Assembly: GCA_965249185.1 (NCBI GenBank)
Contig: CBDFLS010000002.1
Coordinates: 372,001 to 436,000, forward strand
From: CBDFLS01 sp965249185
Lineage (GTDB): Bacteria; Chloroflexota; Dehalococcoidia; Lucifugimonadales; Australimonadaceae
Reading direction: 5' to 3'
DNA: 64,000 nt
Below, one piece after another: positions 54,670 to 63,408 of this stretch. Numbering within the stretch: the first letter of the stretch is position 1; each line of letters starts with the position of its first letter. Under the pieces are notes generated by a model. The model had not been told where the DNA came from and ran no database searches. It saw nothing but the letters and a program-made list of their open reading frames with translations. Made by a program: the position numbers and the translations under genes.

Positions 54670-55938
54670 ATGTACCAGGCCCCTCGAGGCACCTCTGACA
54701 TCCTGCCCGCCGCGCAACCCTACTGGAGCTACGTGCGCTCCAAGGTTGAGGCGAGCGCCCGCTCCTACGGCTACCGGCGTATAGACACCCCCATCTTCGA
54801 GAGCACCTCCCTCTTTCTGCGCACTGTGGGAGAGGAGACGGACATTGTCCAGAAGGAGATGTACACCTTCGAGGACCGGGGCGATCAGCAGCTCACGCTC
54901 CGTCCCGAGGGGACGGCGCCGGTCTGCCGCGCCTACCTGGAGGGAGGGCTCCACAACCTTCCCCAGCCGGTGCGCCTCTACTACCTGTGCCCCATGTTCA
55001 GATATGACCGCCCCCAGACGGGCAGGTACCGGCAGTTCCACCAGTTCGGTGTAGAGGCCATCGGCGACGCCGACGCCGCCGTCGACGTGGAGGTGATCCA
55101 GCTGGCGCTGGCCACCATCGAGTCCGTGGGGCTCACGGAGATCGCGTTGGTGCTGAACTCCATTGGCGACACCGAGGACCGGCCCGCCTATCTGCAAGCG
55201 CTGACTGAGTACTACGAGCCCCACCTGGACAAGCTGTGCCCCGATTGCCGCCGCCGCCACGAGCACAATCCGTTACGCCTCCTGGACTGTAAGAAGGCGT
55301 CGTGCCAGCTCTACTTGGAACACGCGCCCCGCAGCACCGACTATCTTGGACGGGCGTCCCGCGAGCACTGGGAGGAGCTGCTTGGGCACCTGGGGGAGCT
55401 GGATGTGCCCTACCGGCTGGACCACAGGCTGGTCCGGGGCCTGGACTACTACACCCGGACGGTGTTCGAGCTCCAGCCGCCGGAGGAGGGCGCCCAGAAC
55501 ACGGTCTGTGCCGGAGGCCGGTACGATGGCCTCATTGAACAGCTCGGCGGGCAGCCCACCCCGGGCATCGGGTTCGCCGCCGGGATCGAGCGTCTCATTC
55601 TGAACATGCAGCGCCGGGGCGTGGCAACGCCGCCGGAGACGCCGGGTCCGGTCGTGGTGGCCTATCGTGGAAGCCAGGCCAAGGCCGCCGGGCTGGGGCT
55701 GGCCAGCGAGCTCAGGGCGCGTGGGATGGCCGCCATCATGGCGCCCGAGAAGAGCCTGCGGAGTCAGATGCGCTACGCCTCGGGAATCGGAGCGCCCCAT
55801 GTGCTGATCGTGGGCGATACGGAGCTGGCCAAGGGGACAGTAACAATCCGGGACATGGCCAAAGGCGAACAGCGCGAGGCACCGTTGGGTGAAGCGGCCG
55901 CCTGGCTCCGGTCAATGGAGGGCGGGCAGGCCGGCTAG
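54670..55938 (+). CDS. hisS: Histidyl-tRNA synthetase
   Basis: 422 residues, class II. Motif 1 near the N-terminus (PRGTSDILP), motif 2 (FRYDRPQTGRYRQFHQFG), histidine-specific motifs LVRGLDYYTRTVFE and AGGRYDGLIEQLGG, motif 3 (GIGFAAGIERL) and a C-terminal anticodon-binding domain (SLRSQMRYASGIGAPHVLIVG). Standard length. ATG at 54670, divergent from rel. Confidence 0.96.
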   Translation: MYQAPRGTSDILPAAQPYWSYVRSKVEASARSYGYRRIDTPIFESTSLFLRTVGEETDIVQKEMYTFEDRGDQQLTLRPEGTAPVCRAYLEGGLHNLPQPVRLYYLCPMFRYDRPQTGRYRQFHQFGVEAIGDADAAVDVEVIQLALATIESVGLTEIALVLNSIGDTEDRPAYLQALTEYYEPHLDKLCPDCRRRHEHNPLRLLDCKKASCQLYLEHAPRSTDYLGRASREHWEELLGHLGELDVPYRLDHRLVRGLDYYTRTVFELQPPEEGAQNTVCAGGRYDGLIEQLGGQPTPGIGFAAGIERLILNMQRRGVATPPETPGPVVVAYRGSQAKAAGLGLASELRARGMAAIMAPEKSLRSQMRYASGIGAPHVLIVGDTELAKGTVTIRDMAKGEQREAPLGEAAAWLRSMEGGQAG

Positions 55939-55955
55939 AGGCTTCGCGGGTTTCC

Positions 55956-57230
55956 CTACGAGAAGGTCAGGTTCAGGACGACCACGGGGCGCAAGGGGTC
56001 GACGGGAATTGTCGAGTATGTGCTCGTCTGAAGCGCCTTCTCCCCATTGGTCCAGAACTCTACGGTCCCACCGTTATATTCCCCACTTCCTCCCGCGGCG
56101 ATCGAATAATTGCCGGGGGCACCGATCGCCAGGGGGAAGGATATACAGACCCACCAGTCCGGCAGACCGGCCTTGATCACCCGCGAGTACATCAGCGTGC
56201 CATCTGGCGGGGCGGCGCCTCCGATGAAGATGGCTCCGGCGTATTGCGGACTGATCGCGGGCGGCGCTCCAGGTGAATCGCCGAGAGCGGGGGTAGTGCT
56301 TTGGCACTCCTTCAGCGCACCGCTTCGGAGCTGGGACAAGAGCAGAGCCATCCCATCCACCGCCATGGCGTACACCTCGCCGACCCTGCCGAAGCCAAGA
56401 GCGATCATGTGGCTCTCGTCCATCCTAAGCCCTCGAAGGACGCCATGCCGGTCGACCAGCCCGCTGCCCTCGGCCCCGCCCAGGGGTCCTGCGTCCAGTT
56501 GCAGGTAGCGGATGCTGGTATTGAAATCTTGACGGACACCCACCGTCTTGGTCTGTCTCCGGTCCAAAGTACCGCCCCGGGAAGCGGGAAAGCCCAGGAG
56601 CAGGAACTCTTCGTCCACCGGGGGCACCGATGCGGCGGTGATGGGCAAAGACGGATAGGGGCCTTGGAGATTAATGATCTCCAGCAACGCCACGTCTCTG
56701 CTGTCATCGCGGCCGGTGACCCATGCCCTGCCCGTGATGCCACCTAAGGTGGTGAAGTCGACAAGGGGCGCGCTGCCAAGATTGATCGAGGTGGTGAAGA
56801 TAAGTCCTGCGCTGTCCACCATCACGCCAGACCATTGCGTCACCCCCGACTGGATCAGCACCATGGCGGGCTCCGCGTCCACCAGTGCTTCGTCCAGGCT
56901 AGCCGTGGGTGTGGGCGCAAGAGTCGGCGTAGGCGAAGGAGTAGAGGTCGGAGTAGGAGTGGACGTTGGTAGCGGCACCGGGGTCGGCGACGGGGTGATG
57001 GTCGGCGTAGGCGATGGCGTTGGCGTGAAGGTGGGCGTGGGCGTAGGCACCGGGGTCGGCGACGGGGTGATGGTAGGCGTGGGCGATGGCGTCGGCGTGA
57101 AGGTGGGCGTCACCGTGGGCGTGGGGGGCGCCGGCGTGGGAGTCGGCTCCGCCGAGGTGCAGGCCGCCACCAGGCCGCCGATCAGCACCAGGGAGAGCGT
57201 CGCCACAACGTACCAGAGTCGTCGCTTCAT
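55956..57230 (-). CDS. Lipoprotein with degenerate trypsin-like domain and long Pro/Thr linker
   Basis: 424 residues from the ATG at 57230. Lipobox VAAC near residue 21, then about 90 residues of TPTP/SPTP linker encoded partly by a 72-bp tandem repeat. The next 190 residues look like a DegP/S1C-type fold: WSGVMVDSAGLIFTTS, RDVALLEI and GGAEGSGLVDRHGVLRG. The usual catalytic His is replaced (TTSIN) and the GNSGG serine loop reads GGAEGSG, so it is probably a pseudoprotease. The C-terminal 120 residues form another beta-rich domain. Likely anchored to the membrane exterior. Confidence 0.75.
   Translation of the reverse strand: MKRRLWYVVATLSLVLIGGLVAACTSAEPTPTPAPPTPTVTPTFTPTPSPTPTITPSPTPVPTPTPTFTPTPSPTPTITPSPTPVPLPTSTPTPTSTPSPTPTLAPTPTASLDEALVDAEPAMVLIQSGVTQWSGVMVDSAGLIFTTSINLGSAPLVDFTTLGGITGRAWVTGRDDSRDVALLEIINLQGPYPSLPITAASVPPVDEEFLLLGFPASRGGTLDRRQTKTVGVRQDFNTSIRYLQLDAGPLGGAEGSGLVDRHGVLRGLRMDESHMIALGFGRVGEVYAMAVDGMALLLSQLRSGALKECQSTTPALGDSPGAPPAISPQYAGAIFIGGAAPPDGTLMYSRVIKAGLPDWWVCISFPLAIGAPGNYSIAAGGSGEYNGGTVEFWTNGEKALQTSTYSTIPVDPLRPVVVLNLTFS
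56974..57117 (-). repeat. Two tandem 72-bp repeats in the lipoprotein linker
   Basis: Two units starting with GGCACCGGGGTCGGCGACGG at 56974 and 57046 differ at only a few positions. They encode the repeating Thr-Pro/Ser-Pro linker and are a likely site of length variation. Confidence 0.85.
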
Positions 57231-57303
57231 CCGGCTACCATCGGGTGAAAATGACATGGAGATAAAGCCCCGGCGAACGAGAATGCTCAGACGCTACTAG
57301 TGT

Positions 57304-57333
57304 ATTGTAACGACTTTGCATTGAAAAACGCAA
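57304..57333 (-). promoter_or_regulatory. Candidate promoter of the trypsin-like lipoprotein gene
   Basis: On the minus strand TTGCGT (57333-57328) and TACAAT (57309-57304) are separated by 18 bases, in an AT-rich island about 75 bases upstream of the ATG at 57230. Consensus match only. Confidence 0.4.
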
Positions 57334-57408
57334 ACATTTTCTTACAATAATTTCAGATTCTGGCCAACGAATTGGCCGTTCCCGCATCGTGCGCTCCAGA
57401 GCGCGTGC

Positions 57409-57450
57409 TATAATGGCCTCCACGGCCCCCGCCTTACGGGGGCCCATTTT
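57409..57450 (+). promoter_or_regulatory. TATAAT box and attenuator-like hairpin before prfA
   Basis: TATAAT at 57409-57414 (no good -35 box) is followed by a GGCCCCCG / CGGGGGCC stem (57424-57431 with 57437-57444) and CATTTTC, 18 bases before the prfA ATG. It could act as an early terminator or merely a leader hairpin. Confidence 0.4.
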
Positions 57451-57467
57451 CTCGGCCCGGTGCGACG

Positions 57468-58535
57468 ATGTTCGACAAGCTCGACGCCATGGTGAAACGC
57501 TCCGCCGCCCTGGAGGAGCTGATGGCCCAGCCCGAGACGGCCTCGGACTCCGAGCGCTTGAGCAAGCTCGCCAAGGAGCACGCAGACCTTCAGCCGCTGC
57601 TGATCACCTATCGGCAGTACCGGGAGCTGAGCAACGAGCTTCTCGATGCCCAGCAGATGGCCGCGGGCGACGACCCTGAGCTGGTGGCGCTGGCCCGAGA
57701 GGAGGTGGCGCACCTCCAGGAAGCGCTCGCGAGCCGTGAGCATCAGATAAAGACGGCGCTGGTGCCCCCCGACCCGAACGACGATAAGAACGTGATTATG
57801 GAGGTGCGCGCGGGTACCGGCGGCGACGAGGCGGCGCTCTTCGCCGCCGACCTCTACCGCACGTACATTCGCTACGCCCAACGAAAGGCGTGGCGCGTGG
57901 ACCTGATCAGCGCCAGCGAGAGCGGCATCAACGGGCTCAAGGAGGCGGTCTTCGAGGTCCGGGGACGCGGCGCCTACCGCCAGTTGAAGCACGAGAGCGG
58001 TGTTCACCGCGTGCAGCGGGTGCCGGCGACCGAGGCCCAGGGGCGCATCCACACCTCCACGGCCACGGTGGCCGTGCTGCCCGAGGCGGAGGAGGTGGAC
58101 ATCCAGATCAGGTCCGAGGACCTGCGCATCGACATCTTCCACGCCGGGGGCGCCGGCGGCCAGAACGTGAACAAGGTGGCCACGGCCGTGCGGATCACTC
58201 ACCTGCCCTCGGGCATAGTGGCGGTGTGCCAGGACGAGCGATCCCAGCTCCGCAACAAGAACAAGGCCATGGCGGTGGTCCGCTCCCGTCTGCTGGAGCG
58301 CGAGACCTCCCAGCAACAGCAGGAGACGAGCAGCAACCGCCGCTCCCAGGTGGGAACGGGCGAGCGGTCGGAGAAGGTGCGCACCTACAATTTCCCCCAG
58401 GACCGGGTGACCGACCACCGCATCGGACTGACGCGCCACGGGCTGGAGGGCATTCTCGACGGCGACCTTGACGCCATCGTGGAAGCGCTGCTGGACGACG
58501 AGCGCTCGCGCCTGCTCGAAGAGTCGGTCGCGTGA
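57468..58535 (+). CDS. prfA: Peptide chain release factor 1
   Basis: 355 residues. Recognises UAA/UAG and triggers peptide release. The codon-recognition tripeptide region reads RVPATEAQGRIHTS (RF1-type P-x-T rather than RF2 SPF), and the peptidyl-transferase motif GAGGQNVNK follows. The C-terminal DHRIGLTRHGLEGILDGDL is typical. Its stop overlaps the prmC start (GTGA). Confidence 0.96.
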   Translation: MFDKLDAMVKRSAALEELMAQPETASDSERLSKLAKEHADLQPLLITYRQYRELSNELLDAQQMAAGDDPELVALAREEVAHLQEALASREHQIKTALVPPDPNDDKNVIMEVRAGTGGDEAALFAADLYRTYIRYAQRKAWRVDLISASESGINGLKEAVFEVRGRGAYRQLKHESGVHRVQRVPATEAQGRIHTSTATVAVLPEAEEVDIQIRSEDLRIDIFHAGGAGGQNVNKVATAVRITHLPSGIVAVCQDERSQLRNKNKAMAVVRSRLLERETSQQQQETSSNRRSQVGTGERSEKVRTYNFPQDRVTDHRIGLTRHGLEGILDGDLDAIVEALLDDERSRLLEESVA

Positions 58536-59419
58536 CCACGGTTCGCAGGCTGCTCAGCGAGACCCAGGAGCGCCTGGCGCTGTCCGGAGTGGACGATGCG
58601 CGGCTGGAGGCCGAGCTGCTGTGGATGACCGCCCTGAACACCGATAGGGCCATACTCTACGCTCAGCTCCAGGAAACGCCCGAGCCGGCCGTCCGGCAAA
58701 CGGCGTCGGCGCTGCTGGAGCGCCGGCTCCGCCGGGAGCCCGCCGCCTATCTCATGGGCCGGCGCGAGTTCTACGGGCTCGCTTTTCACGTGGAGCCCGG
58801 CGTCTTCATCCCCCGGCCGGAGACGGAGACGCTGGTGGAGGAGGCGCTGCGGCTCGCCCCCCAGGGGCCGGTGACCGTGGCGGACGTGGGCACCGGCAGT
58901 GGCGCCATCGCCATAAGCGTGGCCGTCAGCCGCCCCGAGGCCACGGTGTATGCCACCGACATCTCCCACACGGCCCTGGAGACGGCGGCGCTCAACGCCC
59001 GGGAGCACGGCGTCGGCGAGCGGGTGCGCCTGCTCCGGGGCGACCTGCTGTCGCCGCTGCGCGCCACCGTGGACCTGGTGCTCGCCAACCTGCCCTACGT
59101 CATGTCGTCGGAGATCCCCACGCTGGAGCCGGAGATACGGCTCTTCGAGCCACTGGAGGCGTTGGACGGCGGGGACGACGGACTGGACCTCGTGGCCCGG
59201 CTGCTGGCCCCGATCGAATCGGGGCTGGCCCCGATAGGACCGGGGCTGGCCACCGCCCCGCCCTACCTGAACCCCGGAGGCTCGCTGCTCCTGGAGCTGG
59301 ACCCCCGGCAGATGGAGCGGGCCGCACGCCTCGCCCTACGGGCATTCCCCCAAGCCACGACCCGCGTGGTGCCGGACCTGGCGGGCCGCCCCCGCGTGCT
59401 GGTGGTCAGCCTGCCCTAG
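58532..59419 (+). CDS. prmC: Release factor glutamine methyltransferase PrmC (HemK)
   Basis: 295 residues. Methylates the GGQ glutamine of RF1/RF2. SAM motif VADVGTGSGAIAIS (117-130) and FIPRPETETLVEEAL are present. The catalytic NPPY is NLPY here (186-189). Residues about 227-240 (PIESGLAPIGPGLA) are an extra segment encoded by a palindromic repeat just before the NPGGSLLLEL strand. GTG start overlapping prfA, the common bacterial prfA-prmC pairing. Confidence 0.94.
   Translation: MTTVRRLLSETQERLALSGVDDARLEAELLWMTALNTDRAILYAQLQETPEPAVRQTASALLERRLRREPAAYLMGRREFYGLAFHVEPGVFIPRPETETLVEEALRLAPQGPVTVADVGTGSGAIAISVAVSRPEATVYATDISHTALETAALNAREHGVGERVRLLRGDLLSPLRATVDLVLANLPYVMSSEIPTLEPEIRLFEPLEALDGGDDGLDLVARLLAPIESGLAPIGPGLATAPPYLNPGGSLLLELDPRQMERAARLALRAFPQATTRVVPDLAGRPRVLVVSLP
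59207..59248 (+). repeat. Palindromic repeat inside prmC
   Basis: GCCCCGAT-CGA-ATCGGGGC (59207-59225) has the same arms as the palindrome at 48681-48699; a second, imperfect copy (CCCCGAT-AGG-ACCGGGG) follows immediately. Both are in frame and translated. Confidence 0.8.
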
Positions 59420-59526
59420 CAGGATAGACCGCCGGGTCTCCCACGATACGCACCGTTCCGCCCCCCATCCCTTGACTCCCGCCATCCCTCTCCCTACAAT
59501 CGCCCGAACGGACCGGCGCCCGAACA

Positions 59527-59538
59527 GACCGGCCGGTC
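59527..59538 (+). promoter_or_regulatory. Candidate TetR operator
   Basis: Perfect palindrome GACCGGCCGGTC followed by two further GGTC units (GGTCGGTCGG), 25 bases before the tetR start. GACCGG..CCGGTC-type palindromes are common TetR-family operators, so autoregulation of the tetR-men operon is plausible. Confidence 0.5.
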
Positions 59539-59563
59539 GGTCGGTCGGCTCAGGCCTCTACGT

Positions 59564-60190
59564 ATGGCATTGCGAACAGACACACCCGCCCAGCGCACCC
59601 GCGACCGCATCCTGAAGGCGGCCACCAGCCTGCTGGCCCGCCGCGGCTATCACGACACCAACGTCAAGGAGATCGTCACCCGCTCCGGGACCTCCAAGGG
59701 CGGCTTCTACTTCCACTTCCCCAGCAAGGAGCGGATGGTGGTGGGGCTGGTCGAGCAGCTCACCGACCGGCTGGTGGCGAAGCTCGACCGCTCCATAGGC
59801 CAGGAGGCGGAGCCCACCCGGCGCCTGGCCATCGCCGTGAGCACCCTGCTGCACACCTTCGCCAGCCAGCGCAAGCTGGCGCGCGTCCTGCTCATCAATG
59901 TCGTCGGCCACGGCAAGGCGCTGGACAAGAAGTTCCTGCCGGTGCGCGACAAGTTCGCCGGCGTTATCCAGCGCGAGATGGACAACGCGGTGGCGATGGG
60001 CGCCATCGAGCCACTGGACACACGGCTCGCCTCCCGCGCCTGGCTCGGGGCGCTCCACGAGGTGCTCTTCCAGTGGCTCATGGACGACGCTTCGCCTCCC
60101 ATCGCCACGCTGACGCCCACGCTCGGCGCGCTCCTCTTCCAGAGCGTCGGCATACCGCGCGACCGGTTCGCGGAGGTCCTCGGCTTGTGA
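59564..60190 (+). CDS. TetR-family transcriptional regulator
   Basis: 208 residues. N-terminal HTH: TRDRILKAATSLLARRGYHDTNVKEIVTRSGTSKGGFYFHFPSKE (seen in parts), followed by an all-helical ligand domain with a TetR_C-like end. Its stop overlaps the menF start (TGATG), so it is translated together with the menaquinone genes. A palindrome just upstream may be its operator. Ligand unknown. Confidence 0.92.
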   Translation: MALRTDTPAQRTRDRILKAATSLLARRGYHDTNVKEIVTRSGTSKGGFYFHFPSKERMVVGLVEQLTDRLVAKLDRSIGQEAEPTRRLAIAVSTLLHTFASQRKLARVLLINVVGHGKALDKKFLPVRDKFAGVIQREMDNAVAMGAIEPLDTRLASRAWLGALHEVLFQWLMDDASPPIATLTPTLGALLFQSVGIPRDRFAEVLGL

Positions 60191-61611
60191 TGAGCGCCCA
60201 GAGCCGCCACCTCACCGTCCCATCGCTCAACGCCCGGCTCGTGGAGGGCCGGCGGCGGGCCGCCCAATCCGATTCCCCCACGCTGGTAAGTGTGGCCCAT
60301 GAGGTCACGGAGCCGCGGGACCTCCTCTCCCTCTTCGGCGCGGCGGACGCCCTGGGCTGGCACCGGGCGTTTTGGGCGCGCCCGTCCCAGGAGACGTGGA
60401 CCGTGGGGGTAGGCCAGGCGCTCACCCTCACTCACAACGGCGACGGCGGGGGCGCCGGCGAGCGGTTCGCTCAGGTGCGCCGGGCCCACCAGGCCGTCAT
60501 GGACTCGGCGGTGATCGAGGCCCCCGACCTGCCAGGCGTGGGGCCTGCCAGCTTCGGGGGTTTCCGCTTCGACACCGACGGCGCCAGAAGCGGCCGGTGG
60601 CGCGATTACCCCGATGGCCTCTTCGTGCTGCCCCGCTTCACCGTGACCCATCTCCCCCAAGGGAACTGGGTCACCACCAACGTGCTGGTGGAGGCGGAGG
60701 CGGACCTGGGGGCGGTGGAGGGCTTGCTGGCCGAGGAGTGGGCCAAACTGCATTCCTCCCTCCGGACGCCCGCTCCCGAGCCGGCCGCTATCGCGAGCGA
60801 CGATGAGCCATCCGGGCGGTGGCTGGAGGCGGTGGGCGAGGCGCTCCGTCGCATCGAGCGCGGCGGACTCGACAAAGTGGTGCTGGCCCGGCAGCTTCGG
60901 GTCAACTCGGCGCGGCCCATCGAGCCGGAGGCGGTCCTGGGCCATCTGGCCACGGCCTATCCGCGCTGCCTGGTGTTCGCCGTCGGCGTGGGGCCGGCCA
61001 CCTTCCTGGGCGCCACTCCGGAGCTGCTGGTGGGGCTCGACAAAGGCCGGGTGCGGGCGACCTCCCTGGCGGGGTCCGCCCCCCGGGGCGCGACGGTGGA
61101 GCAGGACGAAGTGCTGGCCCAGACGCTCCTCCAGGGGGCCAAGGACCAGCGGGAGCACTCCTACGTGGTGGAGGCCGTCCGGCAAGCCCTGGAGGGCCTT
61201 TGCACCGATACGCGATGGGACGATGCGCCCTCGGTGACCAAGCTCGAGACGGTGCAGCACCTGGCGACCACCTTCATCGCCACGGCGCCTCCCGGCCGGC
61301 ACGTGCTGGAGCTGGTGGAGCGGCTGCACCCGACGCCCGCCGTGGGCGGCACGCCCCGGTCCCCTGCCCTGCGGGTCATCCGCGAGCTGGAGCGGACGGA
61401 CCGAGGCTGGTACGCGGGGCCCATCGGCCGCCTGGACCCCTCGGGCGACGGCGAGTTCGGCGTCGCCATCCGCTCAGCGCTGGTGCACGGGAGCGAGGCG
61501 CTGCTCTACGCCGGCGCGGGCATCGTGGCCGGCTCCGACCCGGAGCAGGAGTTGGCCGAGACGGAGCTGAAGCTGGCCCCCCTCCTCTCGGCCCTCGCCA
61601 GGGCGAGGTGA
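60190..61611 (+). CDS. menF: Isochorismate synthase
   Basis: 473 residues from the ATG at 60190. Converts chorismate to isochorismate, the first menaquinone step. The chorismate-binding domain shows GLDKVVLARQLRV (with the family Lys), FLGATPELLVGL, LAGSAPRGAT, ELVERLHPTPAVGGTPR and GRLDPSGDGEFGVAIRSALV plus AGAGIVAGSDPEQELAETELK (in pieces). TGATG overlap with tetR and again with menD. Confidence 0.94.
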   Translation: MSAQSRHLTVPSLNARLVEGRRRAAQSDSPTLVSVAHEVTEPRDLLSLFGAADALGWHRAFWARPSQETWTVGVGQALTLTHNGDGGGAGERFAQVRRAHQAVMDSAVIEAPDLPGVGPASFGGFRFDTDGARSGRWRDYPDGLFVLPRFTVTHLPQGNWVTTNVLVEAEADLGAVEGLLAEEWAKLHSSLRTPAPEPAAIASDDEPSGRWLEAVGEALRRIERGGLDKVVLARQLRVNSARPIEPEAVLGHLATAYPRCLVFAVGVGPATFLGATPELLVGLDKGRVRATSLAGSAPRGATVEQDEVLAQTLLQGAKDQREHSYVVEAVRQALEGLCTDTRWDDAPSVTKLETVQHLATTFIATAPPGRHVLELVERLHPTPAVGGTPRSPALRVIRELERTDRGWYAGPIGRLDPSGDGEFGVAIRSALVHGSEALLYAGAGIVAGSDPEQELAETELKLAPLLSALARAR

Positions 61612-63392
61612 TGGCCTTCGAAAACCGGAACTACGCTTTCGCGGGGGCCTTCGTGGACGAGCTGGCCCGCGCCGGCCTTCGCCACGTGTGCATCTGCCCC
61701 GGCTCGCGGTCCACGCCGGCGGCCCTCTCCTTCGCCCGCCACCCCGGCATCAAGAAGTGGCTCCACCTGGACGAGCGCTCCGCCTCCTTCTTCGCCCTGG
61801 GCGCCGCCCAGTCGATGGACGAGCCGGTGGCGGTGGTCTGCACCTCGGGCACGGCGGCGGCCAACTTCCTCCCGGCGGTCATCGAGGCGCGGTACGGCTC
61901 GACGCCCCTCATTCTCGTCACCACGGACCGCCCGGCCGAGCTCTGGGAGTGGGGCGCCCCCCAGGCCATGGACCAGAACCAGCTCTATGGCGCGCACGTC
62001 AAATGGTCGGTGAACATGCCCTCTCCCGACGCCGAGCCGCAGCTGCTCCGCTACGTGCGGATGCTCGCCTCCCGCGTCTACGCCACCGCCTTGGCCGCGC
62101 CCGCCGGACCGGTGCACGTCAACATGCCCTTCCGAGACCCGCTGTCCCCCGAGGAGGTGCCCGGCGACCTTCCGCCTGCGGATGCGGAGAGCGCGCCCGA
62201 AGCCTGGCACGGCCGGGACGCCGATGCGCCCTACACCCGTCTCGGCGTCGGCGCCCTGGTGCCGGACCCGGATATCATCGAGCAGCTCGCCGCCGAGATG
62301 CGGGACACCGAGCGCGGCGTCATCGTCTGCGGCCCCCAGCGCTCCGGGCTGCTGCCGGTGGCGGCGGCTCTCGTGGCCTCCCGCTTTGGCTACCCGGTGC
62401 TGGCCGACCCGCTGTCCCAGATGCGCGCCGGCCCGCATCCGCAAGAGACCGTTATCGACAACTACGACCTCTTCCTCCGCGACGAGGGCCTGGCCGAGGC
62501 CCTGGAGCCGCACATCGTCGTCCGCTTCGGCGCCTGGCCCACCTCCAAGCCCCTCACCACCTTCCTGGAACGGCATCGCGGCGCACGGCACGTCCTGGTG
62601 GCCGAGGAGGGCTGGAGCGACCCGAGCCACCTGAGCACCGACATCGTGCGGGCGGACCCGTCGCTCTTCTGCCACGCCCTGCTCAGGTCGCCCGAGTCCG
62701 AGTCCTCCACCGGCTGGCTCTCGCGCTGGCGCACGGCGCGCCGCCTCACCAGGGAGGCCGTCGACGCGAAGCTCCACGAGATGGATGAGCCCTTCGAAGG
62801 CAAGCTCTTTACCGAGCTGGCGGAGCTGCTCCCGGAGGGCGCGGTGCTTTTCGCCGGCAACAGCATGCCGGTCCGCGACATGGACGCCTTCCTGCCCTCC
62901 ACCAGCAAGAGCCTGCGCTGCCTCTCCAACCGGGGCGTCAACGGCATCGACGGCGTGGTCTCGACCGCCCTGGGCCTCAGCGGCGCCGGTGGCTGCCGGA
63001 CGGTGCTGGTCATCGGCGACATCTCCTTCTACCACGATATGAACGGCCTGCTGGCCGCCCGCCGCTATGGCATGGACGTCACCATCATCGTGGTCAACAA
63101 CGACGGCGGCGGCATCTTTTCGTTCCTGCCCCAGGCCAACTACCCTGAGTTCTTCGAGGAGTACCTGGGCACGCCCCACGGCCTGGAGTTCGGGCCCGCC
63201 GCCCAGCTCTACGGCCTCTCGTATTCCAAGGTCACCTCGTGGGAGGAGTTCCGCTCGGCGGTCTCCGCCAGCCTCTCGTCCCACGGGACCAGCATCGTGG
63301 AGGTGCCCGGCGACCGCCGGCGCAACGTGGAGCTGCACCGCCAGGTGTCCGACGCGGTGCTGGCGAGCATCGGCCAGCAGACAGCTACGTGA
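61611..63392 (+). CDS. menD: SEPHCHC synthase MenD
   Basis: 593 residues. ThDP-dependent addition of 2-oxoglutarate to isochorismate. N-terminal PYR domain: CICPGSRSTPAALSFARHP and LDERSASFFALGAAQ (activator Glu), then VCTSGTAAANFLPAV. C-terminal ThDP domain: GNSMPVRDMDAF, NRGVNGIDGVVSTALG and IGDISFYHDMNGL with VNNDGGGIFSFLPQA. ATG overlaps the menF stop (TGATG). Confidence 0.96.
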   Translation: MAFENRNYAFAGAFVDELARAGLRHVCICPGSRSTPAALSFARHPGIKKWLHLDERSASFFALGAAQSMDEPVAVVCTSGTAAANFLPAVIEARYGSTPLILVTTDRPAELWEWGAPQAMDQNQLYGAHVKWSVNMPSPDAEPQLLRYVRMLASRVYATALAAPAGPVHVNMPFRDPLSPEEVPGDLPPADAESAPEAWHGRDADAPYTRLGVGALVPDPDIIEQLAAEMRDTERGVIVCGPQRSGLLPVAAALVASRFGYPVLADPLSQMRAGPHPQETVIDNYDLFLRDEGLAEALEPHIVVRFGAWPTSKPLTTFLERHRGARHVLVAEEGWSDPSHLSTDIVRADPSLFCHALLRSPESESSTGWLSRWRTARRLTREAVDAKLHEMDEPFEGKLFTELAELLPEGAVLFAGNSMPVRDMDAFLPSTSKSLRCLSNRGVNGIDGVVSTALGLSGAGGCRTVLVIGDISFYHDMNGLLAARRYGMDVTIIVVNNDGGGIFSFLPQANYPEFFEEYLGTPHGLEFGPAAQLYGLSYSKVTSWEEFRSAVSASLSSHGTSIVEVPGDRRRNVELHRQVSDAVLASIGQQTAT

Positions 63393-63408
63393 TCCGAGGT
63401 CCGGCAGC

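Noticed and set aside
56974..57117. CRISPR array
   Set aside because: The repeats are directly adjacent 72-bp units within a coding linker, without unique spacers. No CRISPR-like array was seen in the window.
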